DNA of 38,158 nt from JBASNZ01 sp049657775. GTDB taxonomy: Bacteria > Actinomycetota > Coriobacteriia > Anaerosomatales > Anaerosomataceae. This document shows, one piece after another, positions 15,803-24,019 of this stretch. Made by a program: the position numbers and the translations under genes. Every line of letters begins with the position of its first letter. The first letter of the stretch is position 1. The DNA is taken from assembly GCA_049657775.1 (NCBI GenBank), contig JBASNZ010000033.1, forward strand, positions 1 through 38,158, written 5' to 3'. The notes below the pieces were generated by a model. It saw only the letters and a list, made by a program, of their open reading frames with translations. It made no database searches and was not told where the DNA came from.

Positions 15803-17218
15803 ATGGAGCGTAGGTACGCCCTGCGGGTTGCGCTCACATACGCTGTGGTCGCGGTACTGTGGATCACTCTGTCGGACGCTGCCCTTCTCGTGCTCAGGCT
15901 CGACAGCGAGACCACAGCGTACGCATCGGCCGCCAAGGGCTGGCTGTTCGTGGCGGTGACCGCGTTGTTCCTGTACGGAGCGATACGCAGGTTCGCCCGC
16001 GACCTGGCAGGAGCAAACCGGCGACTCGAACAGGTCCTCGAGGTGTCACCTCTCCCCATCGTGACCCTCGACCAGGTCGGTAATGTCGCGCGCTGGAACG
16101 CCGCTGCCGAGCACGTCTTCGGCTGGTCGGCCTCCGAGGCTATCGGAGGGCCCCTACCCTTCGTCCCGGCAGACGTGCGTTCCGAGTTCGAGTCGTACCT
16201 CGGGCGACTGGCGGCGGGCGAGACGCTTCACGGGGTCGAACTCAGACGGCAGCGCCGCGACGGCGGTACGGTGCTGTTTCGGCTTCACTCCACGGCGCTC
16301 GTTGACAAGAACGGTGACTTCTCGGGCGTGATGGCCGTCATCGAAGACGTCACAGAGCGCCACGCCGCGCTCGACGAGCTCAGGCGGTACCGGGACCATC
16401 TCGAAGAACTCGTCGAGCGGCGGACCGTCGAACTTAGCGACGCCAACGAGAAGCTGCGGCGCGCAACGGGGGCCAAGGACTCGTTCCTCGCCAACATGAG
16501 CCACGAGCTTCGGACGCCACTCAACTCGATCATCGGGTTCAGCGGAGTGCTGCTGCAGAATATGGCCGGTCCGATCAACGATGAGCAGCGCAAGCAGCTC
16601 ACGATGGTCAATACGGCCGGGACCCACCTGCTCGAACTGATCAACGATGTACTCGATGTGTCGAGAATCACGGCAGGACGGATGCGCGTGGAGCCGACGG
16701 AGGTCTCGCTCGACGAGGCCATCGAGAGCGTCCACGACACGCTCCAGCCGGTGATGCAAGGGAAGGGCCTCACGTTCGTCCGCGATGGCGCGACCGGTGT
16801 GGTTCTCACGACCGACCGGCGCAGGCTCGAGCAGATCTTGCTGAATCTGGTGTCCAACGCGATCAAGTTCACCGCTCGGGGTTCCATAGGCGTTCGGGTC
16901 GTAACCGGCGATGGCTCGGTACGCATCGACGTCAGTGATACCGGGATGGGTATTGCGCCTGAGCACCTCGAAACCATCTTCGACGAGTTCGTGCAGGTGC
17001 ATAGCCTGGAGGGCTCTCGTGAGGGGACGGGCCTGGGGCTGACTATCAGCAGCCAGCTCGTGAGGCTCCTCGGCGGCGACATCCAAGTGGTGTCGCAGCA
17101 TGGCAGCGGCTCCACATTCACGGTGACGCTGCCGATACAATGGGCCGGTGTGGACACGGCGCCGGATACGACGGGTGATGTCACGCCGAACGCGACGCAA
17201 ACGGAAGAATCTCGATGA
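15803..17218 (+). CDS. Membrane PAS sensor histidine kinase
   Basis: A 471-residue kinase. Two transmembrane helices (about residues 8-30 and 45-65) carry the pattern YAVVAVLWITLSD ... AKGWLFVAVTALFLYGAIRR, which is frequent at the N-terminus of PAS/GGDEF/kinase sensors. A PAS domain follows (about 75-195), then a coiled-coil linker (YRDHLEELVERRTVEL), HisKA with phospho-acceptor H234 in NMSHELRTPLNSIIGF, and a HATPase_c domain with N-box NLVSNAIKF, G1 DTGMGIA and G2 GTGLGL. ATG 15803 is chosen over GTG 15797 because GGAG (15791-15794) is then 8 nt away. The last 4 nt overlap the next kinase (ATGA), so the two are co-translated. The signal sensed is unknown. Confidence 0.9.
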   Translation: MERRYALRVALTYAVVAVLWITLSDAALLVLRLDSETTAYASAAKGWLFVAVTALFLYGAIRRFARDLAGANRRLEQVLEVSPLPIVTLDQVGNVARWNAAAEHVFGWSASEAIGGPLPFVPADVRSEFESYLGRLAAGETLHGVELRRQRRDGGTVLFRLHSTALVDKNGDFSGVMAVIEDVTERHAALDELRRYRDHLEELVERRTVELSDANEKLRRATGAKDSFLANMSHELRTPLNSIIGFSGVLLQNMAGPINDEQRKQLTMVNTAGTHLLELINDVLDVSRITAGRMRVEPTEVSLDEAIESVHDTLQPVMQGKGLTFVRDGATGVVLTTDRRRLEQILLNLVSNAIKFTARGSIGVRVVTGDGSVRIDVSDTGMGIAPEHLETIFDEFVQVHSLEGSREGTGLGLTISSQLVRLLGGDIQVVSQHGSGSTFTVTLPIQWAGVDTAPDTTGDVTPNATQTEESR

Positions 17219-19710
17219 GAGTGCTTGTAGTCGACGACGACCCGTCAAGCCGCTACCTGCTGGAGTCGATCATCCGGTCCGGGGGACATCACGTCCATTC
17301 GGCTGCCGACGGTCAGGAGGCGCTGGAGATTGCGGCGCGCGTGAGGCCCGAAGTCGCTATCACCGACATCCTCATGCCGCGGATGGACGGCTATCAGTTG
17401 TGTCGTGAGTGGAAGGCCGACCCGGTCCTCAGCTCGGTGCCACTCGTGTTCTATACGGCGTCGTACACCGACTTGGAAGACGAGCAGTTCGCAGAGTCGC
17501 TGGGCGCGGACGCCTTCTGGCGCAAGCCCCTTGATCCGTCGGAGCTGCTCGATCGCCTGCAGCGGATCGTCGCCCCCTTGGAGTCGGGGCAGGCGGTGCG
17601 GCTCCCCGATGTCACCCCCGAAGTCGAGATCCTCCAGGAATACAACGAGCGTCTTGTGCACAAGCTCGAAGAGAAGGCTCTCGGTCTTCAGGCGACAAAC
17701 GAGGAGCTCCGGTACGCCATGGACATGCTGGCCGAGGAGATCGCGGTCAAAACGAGGCTCATCGCCGACCTCGATGGCGATGTGGCCGAGCGCAAGCGTG
17801 TTGAGGCCGAGCTGCGTACGGAAAGGGACTTCACCCGACAGGTCATCGAGGTGCCCGACCTGTTCATCTGCGTTCTCGACAGCGACAGGCGGATCGCGCT
17901 CTTCTCCGCTGGCGCCGAGCGGATCACGGGGTTTGACGCCGCCGAGATGATCGGTCGACCGTTCCATGAGGTTCTCGTGGAAGACGCGCGTCGTCGAGAG
18001 GCGATGGCGGAGTTCAACCTTCAGCTGCAGTCGGACGACCGCGCGAGGCTCGTCGTGCCCGCGCGAACGAAGTCCGGTCGCTCGCGCGACCTCGACCTGA
18101 CTGTCTCGGTGACCCAGGGGGAGGGGCCACTTCCGATCTCGACCAACGTGTTCGGCCTGGACGTCACCCAGCGCCGGCGGACCGAGGCCGTCGAGACCGT
18201 GATCGCGACCATGAACAGCGCGATCGCCGCCGACACCGGTCTTGCCGACATCATTGCCCAGGCGGGGGAGGCGATCGCCGACTCCTTTGGCCTCGCACTC
18301 GTGAGCTGGGCGCTCTCGGACGAACAGGGATGCTTCTATGCGCCGGGACACGCGGGGCCGGTTGCGGGTTCGTTCGAGGGTTTCGACCTATCGGCGCTTG
18401 ATGAGACCTTCCCGCTCCTTCGTGCGCTTGCGGGAGGCGAGCCGGCATACGCGCGGGTCGGTGATCCCGCGTGTCCGCTCAACGAGACTGTGGCTGGAGC
18501 CGGTATCGCGGAGGTTCTTGCGGTACCCCTGACGATCGAAGATCGCGCGCGTGGCGCCATGGCATTCCTCGCGTTTCAGCCCGACACGTTCGATGATGAG
18601 ATGACTACCCTGCTCGATCGGATGGCCGTGCGAATGTCGATGAGGCTGGCGCTAGCGGAGAACCGGGAGAGGATCTTGCTGCAATCGGCCGCGCTCGAGT
18701 CGGCGGCCGACGCGATCGCGATCGTCGACGAGACCGGCGTCATCGAGTGGGGCAATCCTGCCCTCGCGAGTCTGAGCGGCACGGCCCTCGAGAACCTCGT
18801 GGGAGGCAGGCTGAGCAGCCTTGAGGCGGACCCGGATGGGTCGTTTGCCGAGGCGTGGAAGGCCAACGGGACGGTCGGCGGCTGGAGTGGCGAGACGGTG
18901 GGCGTCCGTGTGGATGGCAGCAGGTACTACGAGGAACTCACGGTTTCGCACGTCAGGGGACTTGGTGGCAGTCGCAGATTTGTGGTGATCAAGCGAGACA
19001 TCACCGAGGCCAAGATGCTCGACCAGCTGCGTTCGAGCTTCGTGGCGAATGTTTCGCATGAGCTTCGCACGCCGCTGACGTCGATCATCGGGTTCGCCGA
19101 CGCCCTGTCGCAGGTGTCATCCTCACAGATCGCGGAGCGCGGACCCGAGCTTGTCAGGAGGATCCGGCAGAGTGCGAGTCGTATGCGCGATCTCGTTGAG
19201 GAGTTGCTGGAGGTGACCACGATCCAGGCCGAAGCTGGTCTGAACGTGCTCAAGCGGCCGGTCGATCTTGAGCAGATCGTGCGGGAACACGCGGAGACAG
19301 TGTCCCGCACCACCGACCACCGGCTACGGATCACCGCTTACCCCGACTTGCCGCTCGTATCGTGCGACCCCATCCGGATCGGCAGGGTGGTGGAGAACCT
19401 GGTGGCCAATGCCGTCAAGTTCTCTCCGTCAGGCGGTGAGGTGCTGGTCTCGATCGGCACCGATGAGGAGAGCGCGTTCATCGCCGTACGCGACGAGGGC
19501 GTGGGAATCGCGCCGGAGGACGTGCCGCGCCTCTTCGACCGCTTCTCGCAGGTCGACATGTCGTCCACACGCGAGTTCGGCGGCATCGGTCTCGGGCTGT
19601 TCGTCGCCGACGAGATCGTGCGCGCTCACGGTGGTACCATCTCCGTGGAGAGCAACCCGCGCAAGGGCAGCACGTTCATCGTCCGTCTGCCGCTGGACGA
19701 CGTCTCGTGA
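17215..19710 (+). CDS. Hybrid response regulator-histidine kinase (REC-PAS-GAF-PAS-HisKA-HATPase)
   Basis: An 831-residue soluble protein. An N-terminal receiver domain (about 1-120; acidic pocket VVDDD, phospho-acceptor D51 in ITDILMP, and K at about 103 in WRKPLDP), a coiled coil (about 135-200), a PAS domain (about 205-320), a GAF-like domain (about 330-475), a second PAS (about 480-600), HisKA with H615 in NVSHELRTPLTSIIGF, and HATPase_c (NLVANAVKF, DEGVGIAPED, GGIGLGLFVADEIV). With REC at the N-terminus, it can be a target of the upstream kinase and itself a kinase, forming a multi-step relay. No DNA-binding or enzymatic output domain occurs in either protein. Confidence 0.9.
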   Translation: MRVLVVDDDPSSRYLLESIIRSGGHHVHSAADGQEALEIAARVRPEVAITDILMPRMDGYQLCREWKADPVLSSVPLVFYTASYTDLEDEQFAESLGADAFWRKPLDPSELLDRLQRIVAPLESGQAVRLPDVTPEVEILQEYNERLVHKLEEKALGLQATNEELRYAMDMLAEEIAVKTRLIADLDGDVAERKRVEAELRTERDFTRQVIEVPDLFICVLDSDRRIALFSAGAERITGFDAAEMIGRPFHEVLVEDARRREAMAEFNLQLQSDDRARLVVPARTKSGRSRDLDLTVSVTQGEGPLPISTNVFGLDVTQRRRTEAVETVIATMNSAIAADTGLADIIAQAGEAIADSFGLALVSWALSDEQGCFYAPGHAGPVAGSFEGFDLSALDETFPLLRALAGGEPAYARVGDPACPLNETVAGAGIAEVLAVPLTIEDRARGAMAFLAFQPDTFDDEMTTLLDRMAVRMSMRLALAENRERILLQSAALESAADAIAIVDETGVIEWGNPALASLSGTALENLVGGRLSSLEADPDGSFAEAWKANGTVGGWSGETVGVRVDGSRYYEELTVSHVRGLGGSRRFVVIKRDITEAKMLDQLRSSFVANVSHELRTPLTSIIGFADALSQVSSSQIAERGPELVRRIRQSASRMRDLVEELLEVTTIQAEAGLNVLKRPVDLEQIVREHAETVSRTTDHRLRITAYPDLPLVSCDPIRIGRVVENLVANAVKFSPSGGEVLVSIGTDEESAFIAVRDEGVGIAPEDVPRLFDRFSQVDMSSTREFGGIGLGLFVADEIVRAHGGTISVESNPRKGSTFIVRLPLDDVS

Positions 19711-19730
19711 TCGACCGCGGCCGTCGGCGC

Positions 19731-19760
19731 GCGCGCAATGTCGCCGCAGCGCGCAATGTG
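19731..19760 (+). repeat. Short direct repeat GCGCGCAATGT
   Basis: Two copies of GCGCGCAATGT, at 19731-19741 and 19749-19759, 18 nt apart, just upstream of the pyr -10 element. They may be an operator or chance. Confidence 0.4.
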
Positions 19761-19784
19761 GCCCTTGTCGACGGGCGAGTTGTC

Positions 19785-19790
19785 TAGTAT
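19785..19790 (+). promoter_or_regulatory. Candidate -10 element (TAGTAT) of the pyr operon
   Basis: TAGTAT, identical to the -10 before the mIHF gene. A transcript would start near 19797, directly ahead of the PyrR-binding hairpin. A -35 is not clear: TTGTCG (19765-19770) gives only 14 nt spacing. Confidence 0.5.
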
Positions 19791-19804
19791 CGTCGGGACG
19801 ACCT

Positions 19805-19920
19805 TTAAACCCGGTCCAGTGAGGCCGGCAAGGAGCAACCGCATACACGCCAGAGCGACCGACCAGTTCGCCTGAGCGCATACGCTGACCGCCTTCTTGC
19901 CGCCGCAAGGAGGCGCTTTT
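19805..19920 (+). promoter_or_regulatory. PyrR-dependent transcription attenuator of the pyr operon
   Basis: Three competing structures can be drawn. (1) Anti-antiterminator with the PyrR-binding loop: CCGG (19811-19814) pairs with CCGG (19825-19828), U19815 bulges, CC pairs with GG, and the loop is AGUGA (19818-19822), the PyrR consensus. (2) Antiterminator: GCAAGGAG (19828-19835) pairs with CTTCTTGC (19893-19900). (3) Terminator: CGCCTTCTTGC (19890-19900) pairs with GCAAGGAGGCG (19905-19915), then TTTT (19917-19920). Structure 2 excludes 1 and 3. By analogy with Bacillus, UMP-bound PyrR stabilises 1, so the terminator forms when pyrimidines are plentiful. Confidence 0.88.
19890..19920 (+). 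terminator. Intrinsic terminator of the pyr leader
   Basis: An 11-bp stem (one G-U), tetraloop CGCC (19901-19904) and a U-run at 19917-19920. It is 39 nt before pyrR and is the regulated stop of the attenuator. Confidence 0.85.
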
Positions 19921-19958
19921 CGTTCTCCTAGGACCGATTCGGCAGTGGAGGTGGGGCA

Positions 19959-20516
19959 GTGGCGCACCGCGTGAAGGCGCAGGTCATGGACGCCGCAGCG
20001 ATCGAGCGGGCGCTTACGCGCATCGCGCACGAGATCCTGGAGGCCAATAAAGGGTGCGGAGGCCTCGCGCTTGCGGGAATCGTCACCCGGGGCTCGGTGA
20101 TGGCCGCGCGGCTTGCCGAGCGGATCCGCGAGATCGAGGGCGTTGAGGTACCCGTCGGGACCGTGGACATCTCGTTCTACCGCGACGACGTGGCCACCCG
20201 CGTGTCACCTGAGGTGCACCGCACCGACATCCCGTTCGACGTTGAGGGCCACACCGTCGTCCTCGTGGACGACGTACTCTTCACCGGCCGCACCATTCGG
20301 GCCGCGATGGACGCCGTGATGGACTACGGTCGCCCCGACTCCATCCAGCTGGCGGTGCTCGTGGATCGCGGACACAGGGAGCTTCCGATCCGGGCGGACT
20401 ACGTGGGCAAGAACGTGCCGACGTCGCGTAAGGAACGCGTGAGGGTCTCGGTTGAAGAGATCGACGGGCATGACGGAGTGGACATCCTGGCCGGCGACGC
20501 AGAAGGGGAGGCGTAG
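19959..20516 (+). CDS. pyrR: Bifunctional pyr operon regulator / uracil phosphoribosyltransferase PyrR
   Basis: A 185-residue PRTase-fold RNA-binding regulator. The PRPP loop is VVLVDDVLFTGRTIRAA; VDISFYRDD and VLVDRGHRELPIRADYVGKN are PyrR signatures. UMP/PRPP binding tunes its RNA binding; a uracil phosphoribosyltransferase activity is usual. GTG 19959 with GGAGG upstream. It is the first gene after a leader with its own binding site, so it controls itself and the ten genes behind it. Confidence 0.96.
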   Translation: MAHRVKAQVMDAAAIERALTRIAHEILEANKGCGGLALAGIVTRGSVMAARLAERIREIEGVEVPVGTVDISFYRDDVATRVSPEVHRTDIPFDVEGHTVVLVDDVLFTGRTIRAAMDAVMDYGRPDSIQLAVLVDRGHRELPIRADYVGKNVPTSRKERVRVSVEEIDGHDGVDILAGDAEGEA

Positions 20517-20522
20517 CCGCGC

Positions 20523-21458
20523 ATGCTCTCGCGCCGACACATCATGACGATGGACGACCTCACCAAAGACGACATCGTCGCCATCCTGGACACCGCGGAC
20601 TCATTCGTTGAGGTCAACGAGCGCCGCATAAAGAAGCTGCCGACCCTACGCGGCCGGACCGTCGTGAACCTCTTCCTGGAGCCGAGTACGCGCACCCGGA
20701 CGTCGTTTGAACTTGCGGCCAAGCGCCTCTCGGCGGACGCGATCAACTTCACGGCCTCCGCCTCGGCGACGGTCAAGGGAGAGAGCCTGCGCGACACCGC
20801 CAAGACGCTCTCGGCCATGGCGTGCGACATGGTGATCATCCGCCACAAGTACGCCGGGGCGCCGCAGATGCTTGCCGAGTGTATGGATGCGCACATCGTC
20901 AACGGTGGCGACGGTATCCACCAGCACCCCACCCAGGCGCTGCTCGACCTCTTCACGATGCGCCGCACACTCGGCCGCCTCGAGGGCCTGCGGGTGGGGA
21001 TCGTCGGGGACATCTGCCACTCGCGCGTCGCGGGCTCCCTCATACCGGCCCTCCGCGCGGTGGGTGCCACACCGGTCGTGATCGGACCGCCCACACTTAT
21101 GCCCGCGCGCCCGGACGTGTTGGGCGCCGAGGTCTCGTACTCGCTCGACGAAGTGCTGCCAAGCCTCGATGTGGCGTACATGTTGAGAGTCCAGTTCGAG
21201 CGAGCGGACGCGATGCCGTTCCCCAGCAATCGCGAATACGCACGCTTCTACGGGATGAACGCGGCGCGACTGGCGGCCGCCAAGCCCGAGACGATCGTTA
21301 TGCATCCCGGCCCGATGAACCGCGGCGTCGAGATCTCGGCCGACGTGGCCGACTCGCCGCGGAGCCTGATTCTGGACCAGGTCAATGCGGGTGTTGCCGT
21401 GCGAATGGCCGTTATGTACATGCTGCTAGGAGGTGAGGGCGGTGGCGCTGCTGCTTAA
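20523..21458 (+). CDS. pyrB: Aspartate carbamoyltransferase catalytic subunit
   Basis: A 311-residue enzyme condensing carbamoyl phosphate and aspartate, the first committed step. Carbamoyl-phosphate site FLEPSTRTRTSFELAAKRL; HPTQALLDL and HPGPMNRGVEI are the ATCase boxes. No pyrI follows, as expected for Gram-positives. The only TAA stop in the window. Overlaps pyrC by 17 nt. Confidence 0.97.
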   Translation: MLSRRHIMTMDDLTKDDIVAILDTADSFVEVNERRIKKLPTLRGRTVVNLFLEPSTRTRTSFELAAKRLSADAINFTASASATVKGESLRDTAKTLSAMACDMVIIRHKYAGAPQMLAECMDAHIVNGGDGIHQHPTQALLDLFTMRRTLGRLEGLRVGIVGDICHSRVAGSLIPALRAVGATPVVIGPPTLMPARPDVLGAEVSYSLDEVLPSLDVAYMLRVQFERADAMPFPSNREYARFYGMNAARLAAAKPETIVMHPGPMNRGVEISADVADSPRSLILDQVNAGVAVRMAVMYMLLGGEGGGAAA

Positions 21459-22734
21459 GAATGGGCGCGTCGTCGATCCGTCGGCCGGTGTCGATATGGT
21501 GGCCGACATCGTCATCCGTGACGGCGTCATCGTACAGATCGGCCATGATCTGTCGATCCCCAAGGGCGAGACCCTCGATGTCAGCGAGAAGGTCATCCTG
21601 CCCGGTCTCGTAGACCTCCATGCGCACTTGAGGGAGCCCGGTCGCGAGGACGAGGAGACGGTCGCATCCGGCTCGGCCGCGGCCGCGCACGGCGGTTTCA
21701 CCGCGCTGTGCGCCATGCCCAACACCAGCCCCGTGTGCGACAACGGGTCCAAGGTCCGCTTCCTCGTCGAACGTGCCGCCGAGGAGGGCCACGTGCGCGT
21801 GTATCCCATCGGAGCCGTCACCAAGGGCCAGGAGGGGACCGCGCTGGCCGAGATCGGCGACATGCTCGCCGAAGGGGCGGTGGCATTCTCGGACGATGGC
21901 CGGGGCGTGCAGTCCTCGGGCATGACCCGCATCGCCATGGACTACCTCAAGGCGTTCGACGCGGTACTTGTGAGCCACTGCGAGGACGAGTCGCTGTCCA
22001 AGGGCGGCGTTGTCAACGAGGGTGTCGTCTCCACCCGCATGGGCCTTGTCGGCTGGCCCGCGGCTGCCGAGGAGATCATGGTCGCCCGTGACATCCGGCT
22101 CGCTGAGCTCACCGGCTGCCGCCTACACATCGCGCATCTGTCGACCGCAGGCTCGCTCGCGCTGGTGCGCGAAGCGAAGGCGAGAGGTGTGCGGGTCACC
22201 TGCGAGGTCACCCCGCACCATCTGTTCCTCGATGAAGACGGGCTTTCGGGCTACGATACGAACCTGAAGATGAACCCGCCGCTTCGTACCGCCGAAGATC
22301 GCGCGGCGCTGGTGGAGGGCCTCATCGACGGCACGATCGACGCGATCGCAACGGATCACGCTCCGCACGCTCCCCACGAGAAGGAGCTCGAGTTCGAGTT
22401 GGCACCCTTCGGCACCACAGGCATCGAGACCGCGCTGCCGCTTGTGAGCACACATCTTGTCGCCACCGCAAAGCTCACGTGGGCCGATGTCGCTCGGGTC
22501 ATGTGCCACGGGCCGCGTGCGGCGTTCGGGCTACCGGCGGTGCGCCTTGAGGCCGGTCAGATCGCGGATATCACCATCGTCGATCCCGAGGCGCGTGTGG
22601 AGGTCACGGCCGATTGGTTCGCGAGCAAGTCCCGCAACTCGGCCTTCCTGGGTCACAAGCTGCTGGGTCGTGCGAGCGAGGTGCTCGTCGGCGGCTACTT
22701 CGCCCTTAAAGGCGGAAAGGTGGTCGCCCGGTGA
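21442..22734 (+). CDS. pyrC: Dihydroorotase
   Basis: A 430-residue class I dihydroorotase cyclising carbamoyl-aspartate. Metal ligands: DLHAHLREPG near the N-terminus, VSHCED, LHIAHLSTAGS and ATDHAPH. GTG 21442 is chosen because AGGAGG (21428-21433) is 8 nt upstream; GTG 21433, three codons earlier, would overlap the Shine-Dalgarno itself. The end overlaps carA by 4 nt (GTGA). Confidence 0.96.
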   Translation: MALLLKNGRVVDPSAGVDMVADIVIRDGVIVQIGHDLSIPKGETLDVSEKVILPGLVDLHAHLREPGREDEETVASGSAAAAHGGFTALCAMPNTSPVCDNGSKVRFLVERAAEEGHVRVYPIGAVTKGQEGTALAEIGDMLAEGAVAFSDDGRGVQSSGMTRIAMDYLKAFDAVLVSHCEDESLSKGGVVNEGVVSTRMGLVGWPAAAEEIMVARDIRLAELTGCRLHIAHLSTAGSLALVREAKARGVRVTCEVTPHHLFLDEDGLSGYDTNLKMNPPLRTAEDRAALVEGLIDGTIDAIATDHAPHAPHEKELEFELAPFGTTGIETALPLVSTHLVATAKLTWADVARVMCHGPRAAFGLPAVRLEAGQIADITIVDPEARVEVTADWFASKSRNSAFLGHKLLGRASEVLVGGYFALKGGKVVAR

Positions 22735-24011
22735 GCGAGGCGGCGCGCGCGGTTCTTGCGCTCGAGGACGGCACGGTGTTCGAAGGCATCTCGTGCGGTG
22801 CGACCGGCGAGGTCTTCGGCGAGGCCGTCTTCAACACGTCCATGGCTGGCTACCAGGAGGTCTTCACCGACCCCAGCTATGCGGGCCAGATCGTGACGAT
22901 GACGTCGCCGCACATCGGCAACTACGGGGTCAATGCCGCAGACATGGAGTCGCGCGGCGTGTTCGCGTCGGGATTCGTGATGCGCGAGTGTTCGCAGGTC
23001 GCATCGAACTGGCGCTCCGAGGAGAACCTGCGGGACTTCTTCACCCGCAACGGAGTGGTGGCGGTCGAGGGCATCGATACGCGACGTCTTACCAGGCACA
23101 TCCGGGAGGCGGGCGCCATGCGGGCGGTCCTGTCGACCGACGACCCGGACGCCAGCTCCCTCGTGGCCAAGGCGAAGGCCTCACCGGGGCTCGTCGGGCG
23201 CGACCTGGTGGCCGAGGTGGCCGTTCGCGACCGGTACACATGGGGCGCCGATGTGCCGCCCGACTGCGAGCTGCCGATCGACACGGGCGTGCTTCCGGTG
23301 GACCCCCGGTTCCGCGTCGTGGCGTTCGACTCGGGCATCAAATGGAACATCTTGCGACGGCTGACCGAGGAGAGCTGCGAGGTCATCGTCGTGCCGCCGA
23401 CCACGAGCGCCGCCGAAGCGCTCGCGCTCGAGCCCGACGGCATCTTCTTCGCGAACGGACCGGGGGACCCGGCCGCCGTCACGTACCTGTACTCGACGCT
23501 GCGGGACCTTCTGGGCGCCAAGCCGATCTTTGGGATCTGCCTGGGACATCAGATGCTCTCGCTGGCGTTGGGATGCGACACCTACAAGCTCAAGTACGGG
23601 CACAGAGGCGGGAATCAGCCCGTGAAGAACCTGTCGACCGGGCGCGTGGAGATCACCAGCCAGAACCACGGCTTCTGCGTTGACTTCGCCAGTATCGGCG
23701 AGCTTGTGCCCGAGCACAGCGGCGGGCTCACGATCGATCCCGCCGACCTGGGCGCCTGGGTGCGCGCCGACGTCGCGCCCGTGGTGCGCTCGGAGCGGTT
23801 CGGCCTCGTACAACTCACGCACGTCAACCTCAACGACATGACCGTTGAGGGACTCCGCGCGATGGATCAGCGCGCGTTCTCGGTGCAGTACCATCCCGAG
23901 GCCGCGCCCGGCCCGCACGACGCGAAGTACCTCTTTGGCTCGTTCGCGCGTCTCATGGAAGGGCAAACCGACGTGTTGGGCGCGGAGGCTGCGGCTTCCG
24001 CTCGTGGATAG
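22731..24011 (+). CDS. carA: Carbamoyl-phosphate synthase small subunit
   Basis: A 426-residue glutaminase supplying ammonia to CarB. N-terminal CarA domain (ALEDGTVFEG, FNTSMAGYQEV, DTRRLTRHIRE), then a class I glutamine amidotransferase domain with nucleophile C270 in FGICLGHQ and the catalytic pair HPE in QYHPEA. Longer than the usual 360-385 residues: about 35 extra residues (roughly 323-360, between FCVDFAS and THVNLND) interrupt the glutaminase domain near its end. The reaction residues are all intact. Confidence 0.96.
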   Translation: MSEAARAVLALEDGTVFEGISCGATGEVFGEAVFNTSMAGYQEVFTDPSYAGQIVTMTSPHIGNYGVNAADMESRGVFASGFVMRECSQVASNWRSEENLRDFFTRNGVVAVEGIDTRRLTRHIREAGAMRAVLSTDDPDASSLVAKAKASPGLVGRDLVAEVAVRDRYTWGADVPPDCELPIDTGVLPVDPRFRVVAFDSGIKWNILRRLTEESCEVIVVPPTTSAAEALALEPDGIFFANGPGDPAAVTYLYSTLRDLLGAKPIFGICLGHQMLSLALGCDTYKLKYGHRGGNQPVKNLSTGRVEITSQNHGFCVDFASIGELVPEHSGGLTIDPADLGAWVRADVAPVVRSERFGLVQLTHVNLNDMTVEGLRAMDQRAFSVQYHPEAAPGPHDAKYLFGSFARLMEGQTDVLGAEAAASARG

Positions 24012-24019
24012 GAGGGGCG

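Noticed and set aside
14323..16059. 578-codon - strand frame across lspA, rluD and the first kinase
   Set aside because: Covers three genes with clear motifs on the other strand and shows low-complexity Ser/Ala/Thr tracts. It is a shadow.
16154..17248. 364-codon - strand frame antisense to the first histidine kinase
   Set aside because: The kinase boxes H, N, G1 and G2 prove the + strand reading. The antisense frame is composition-driven.
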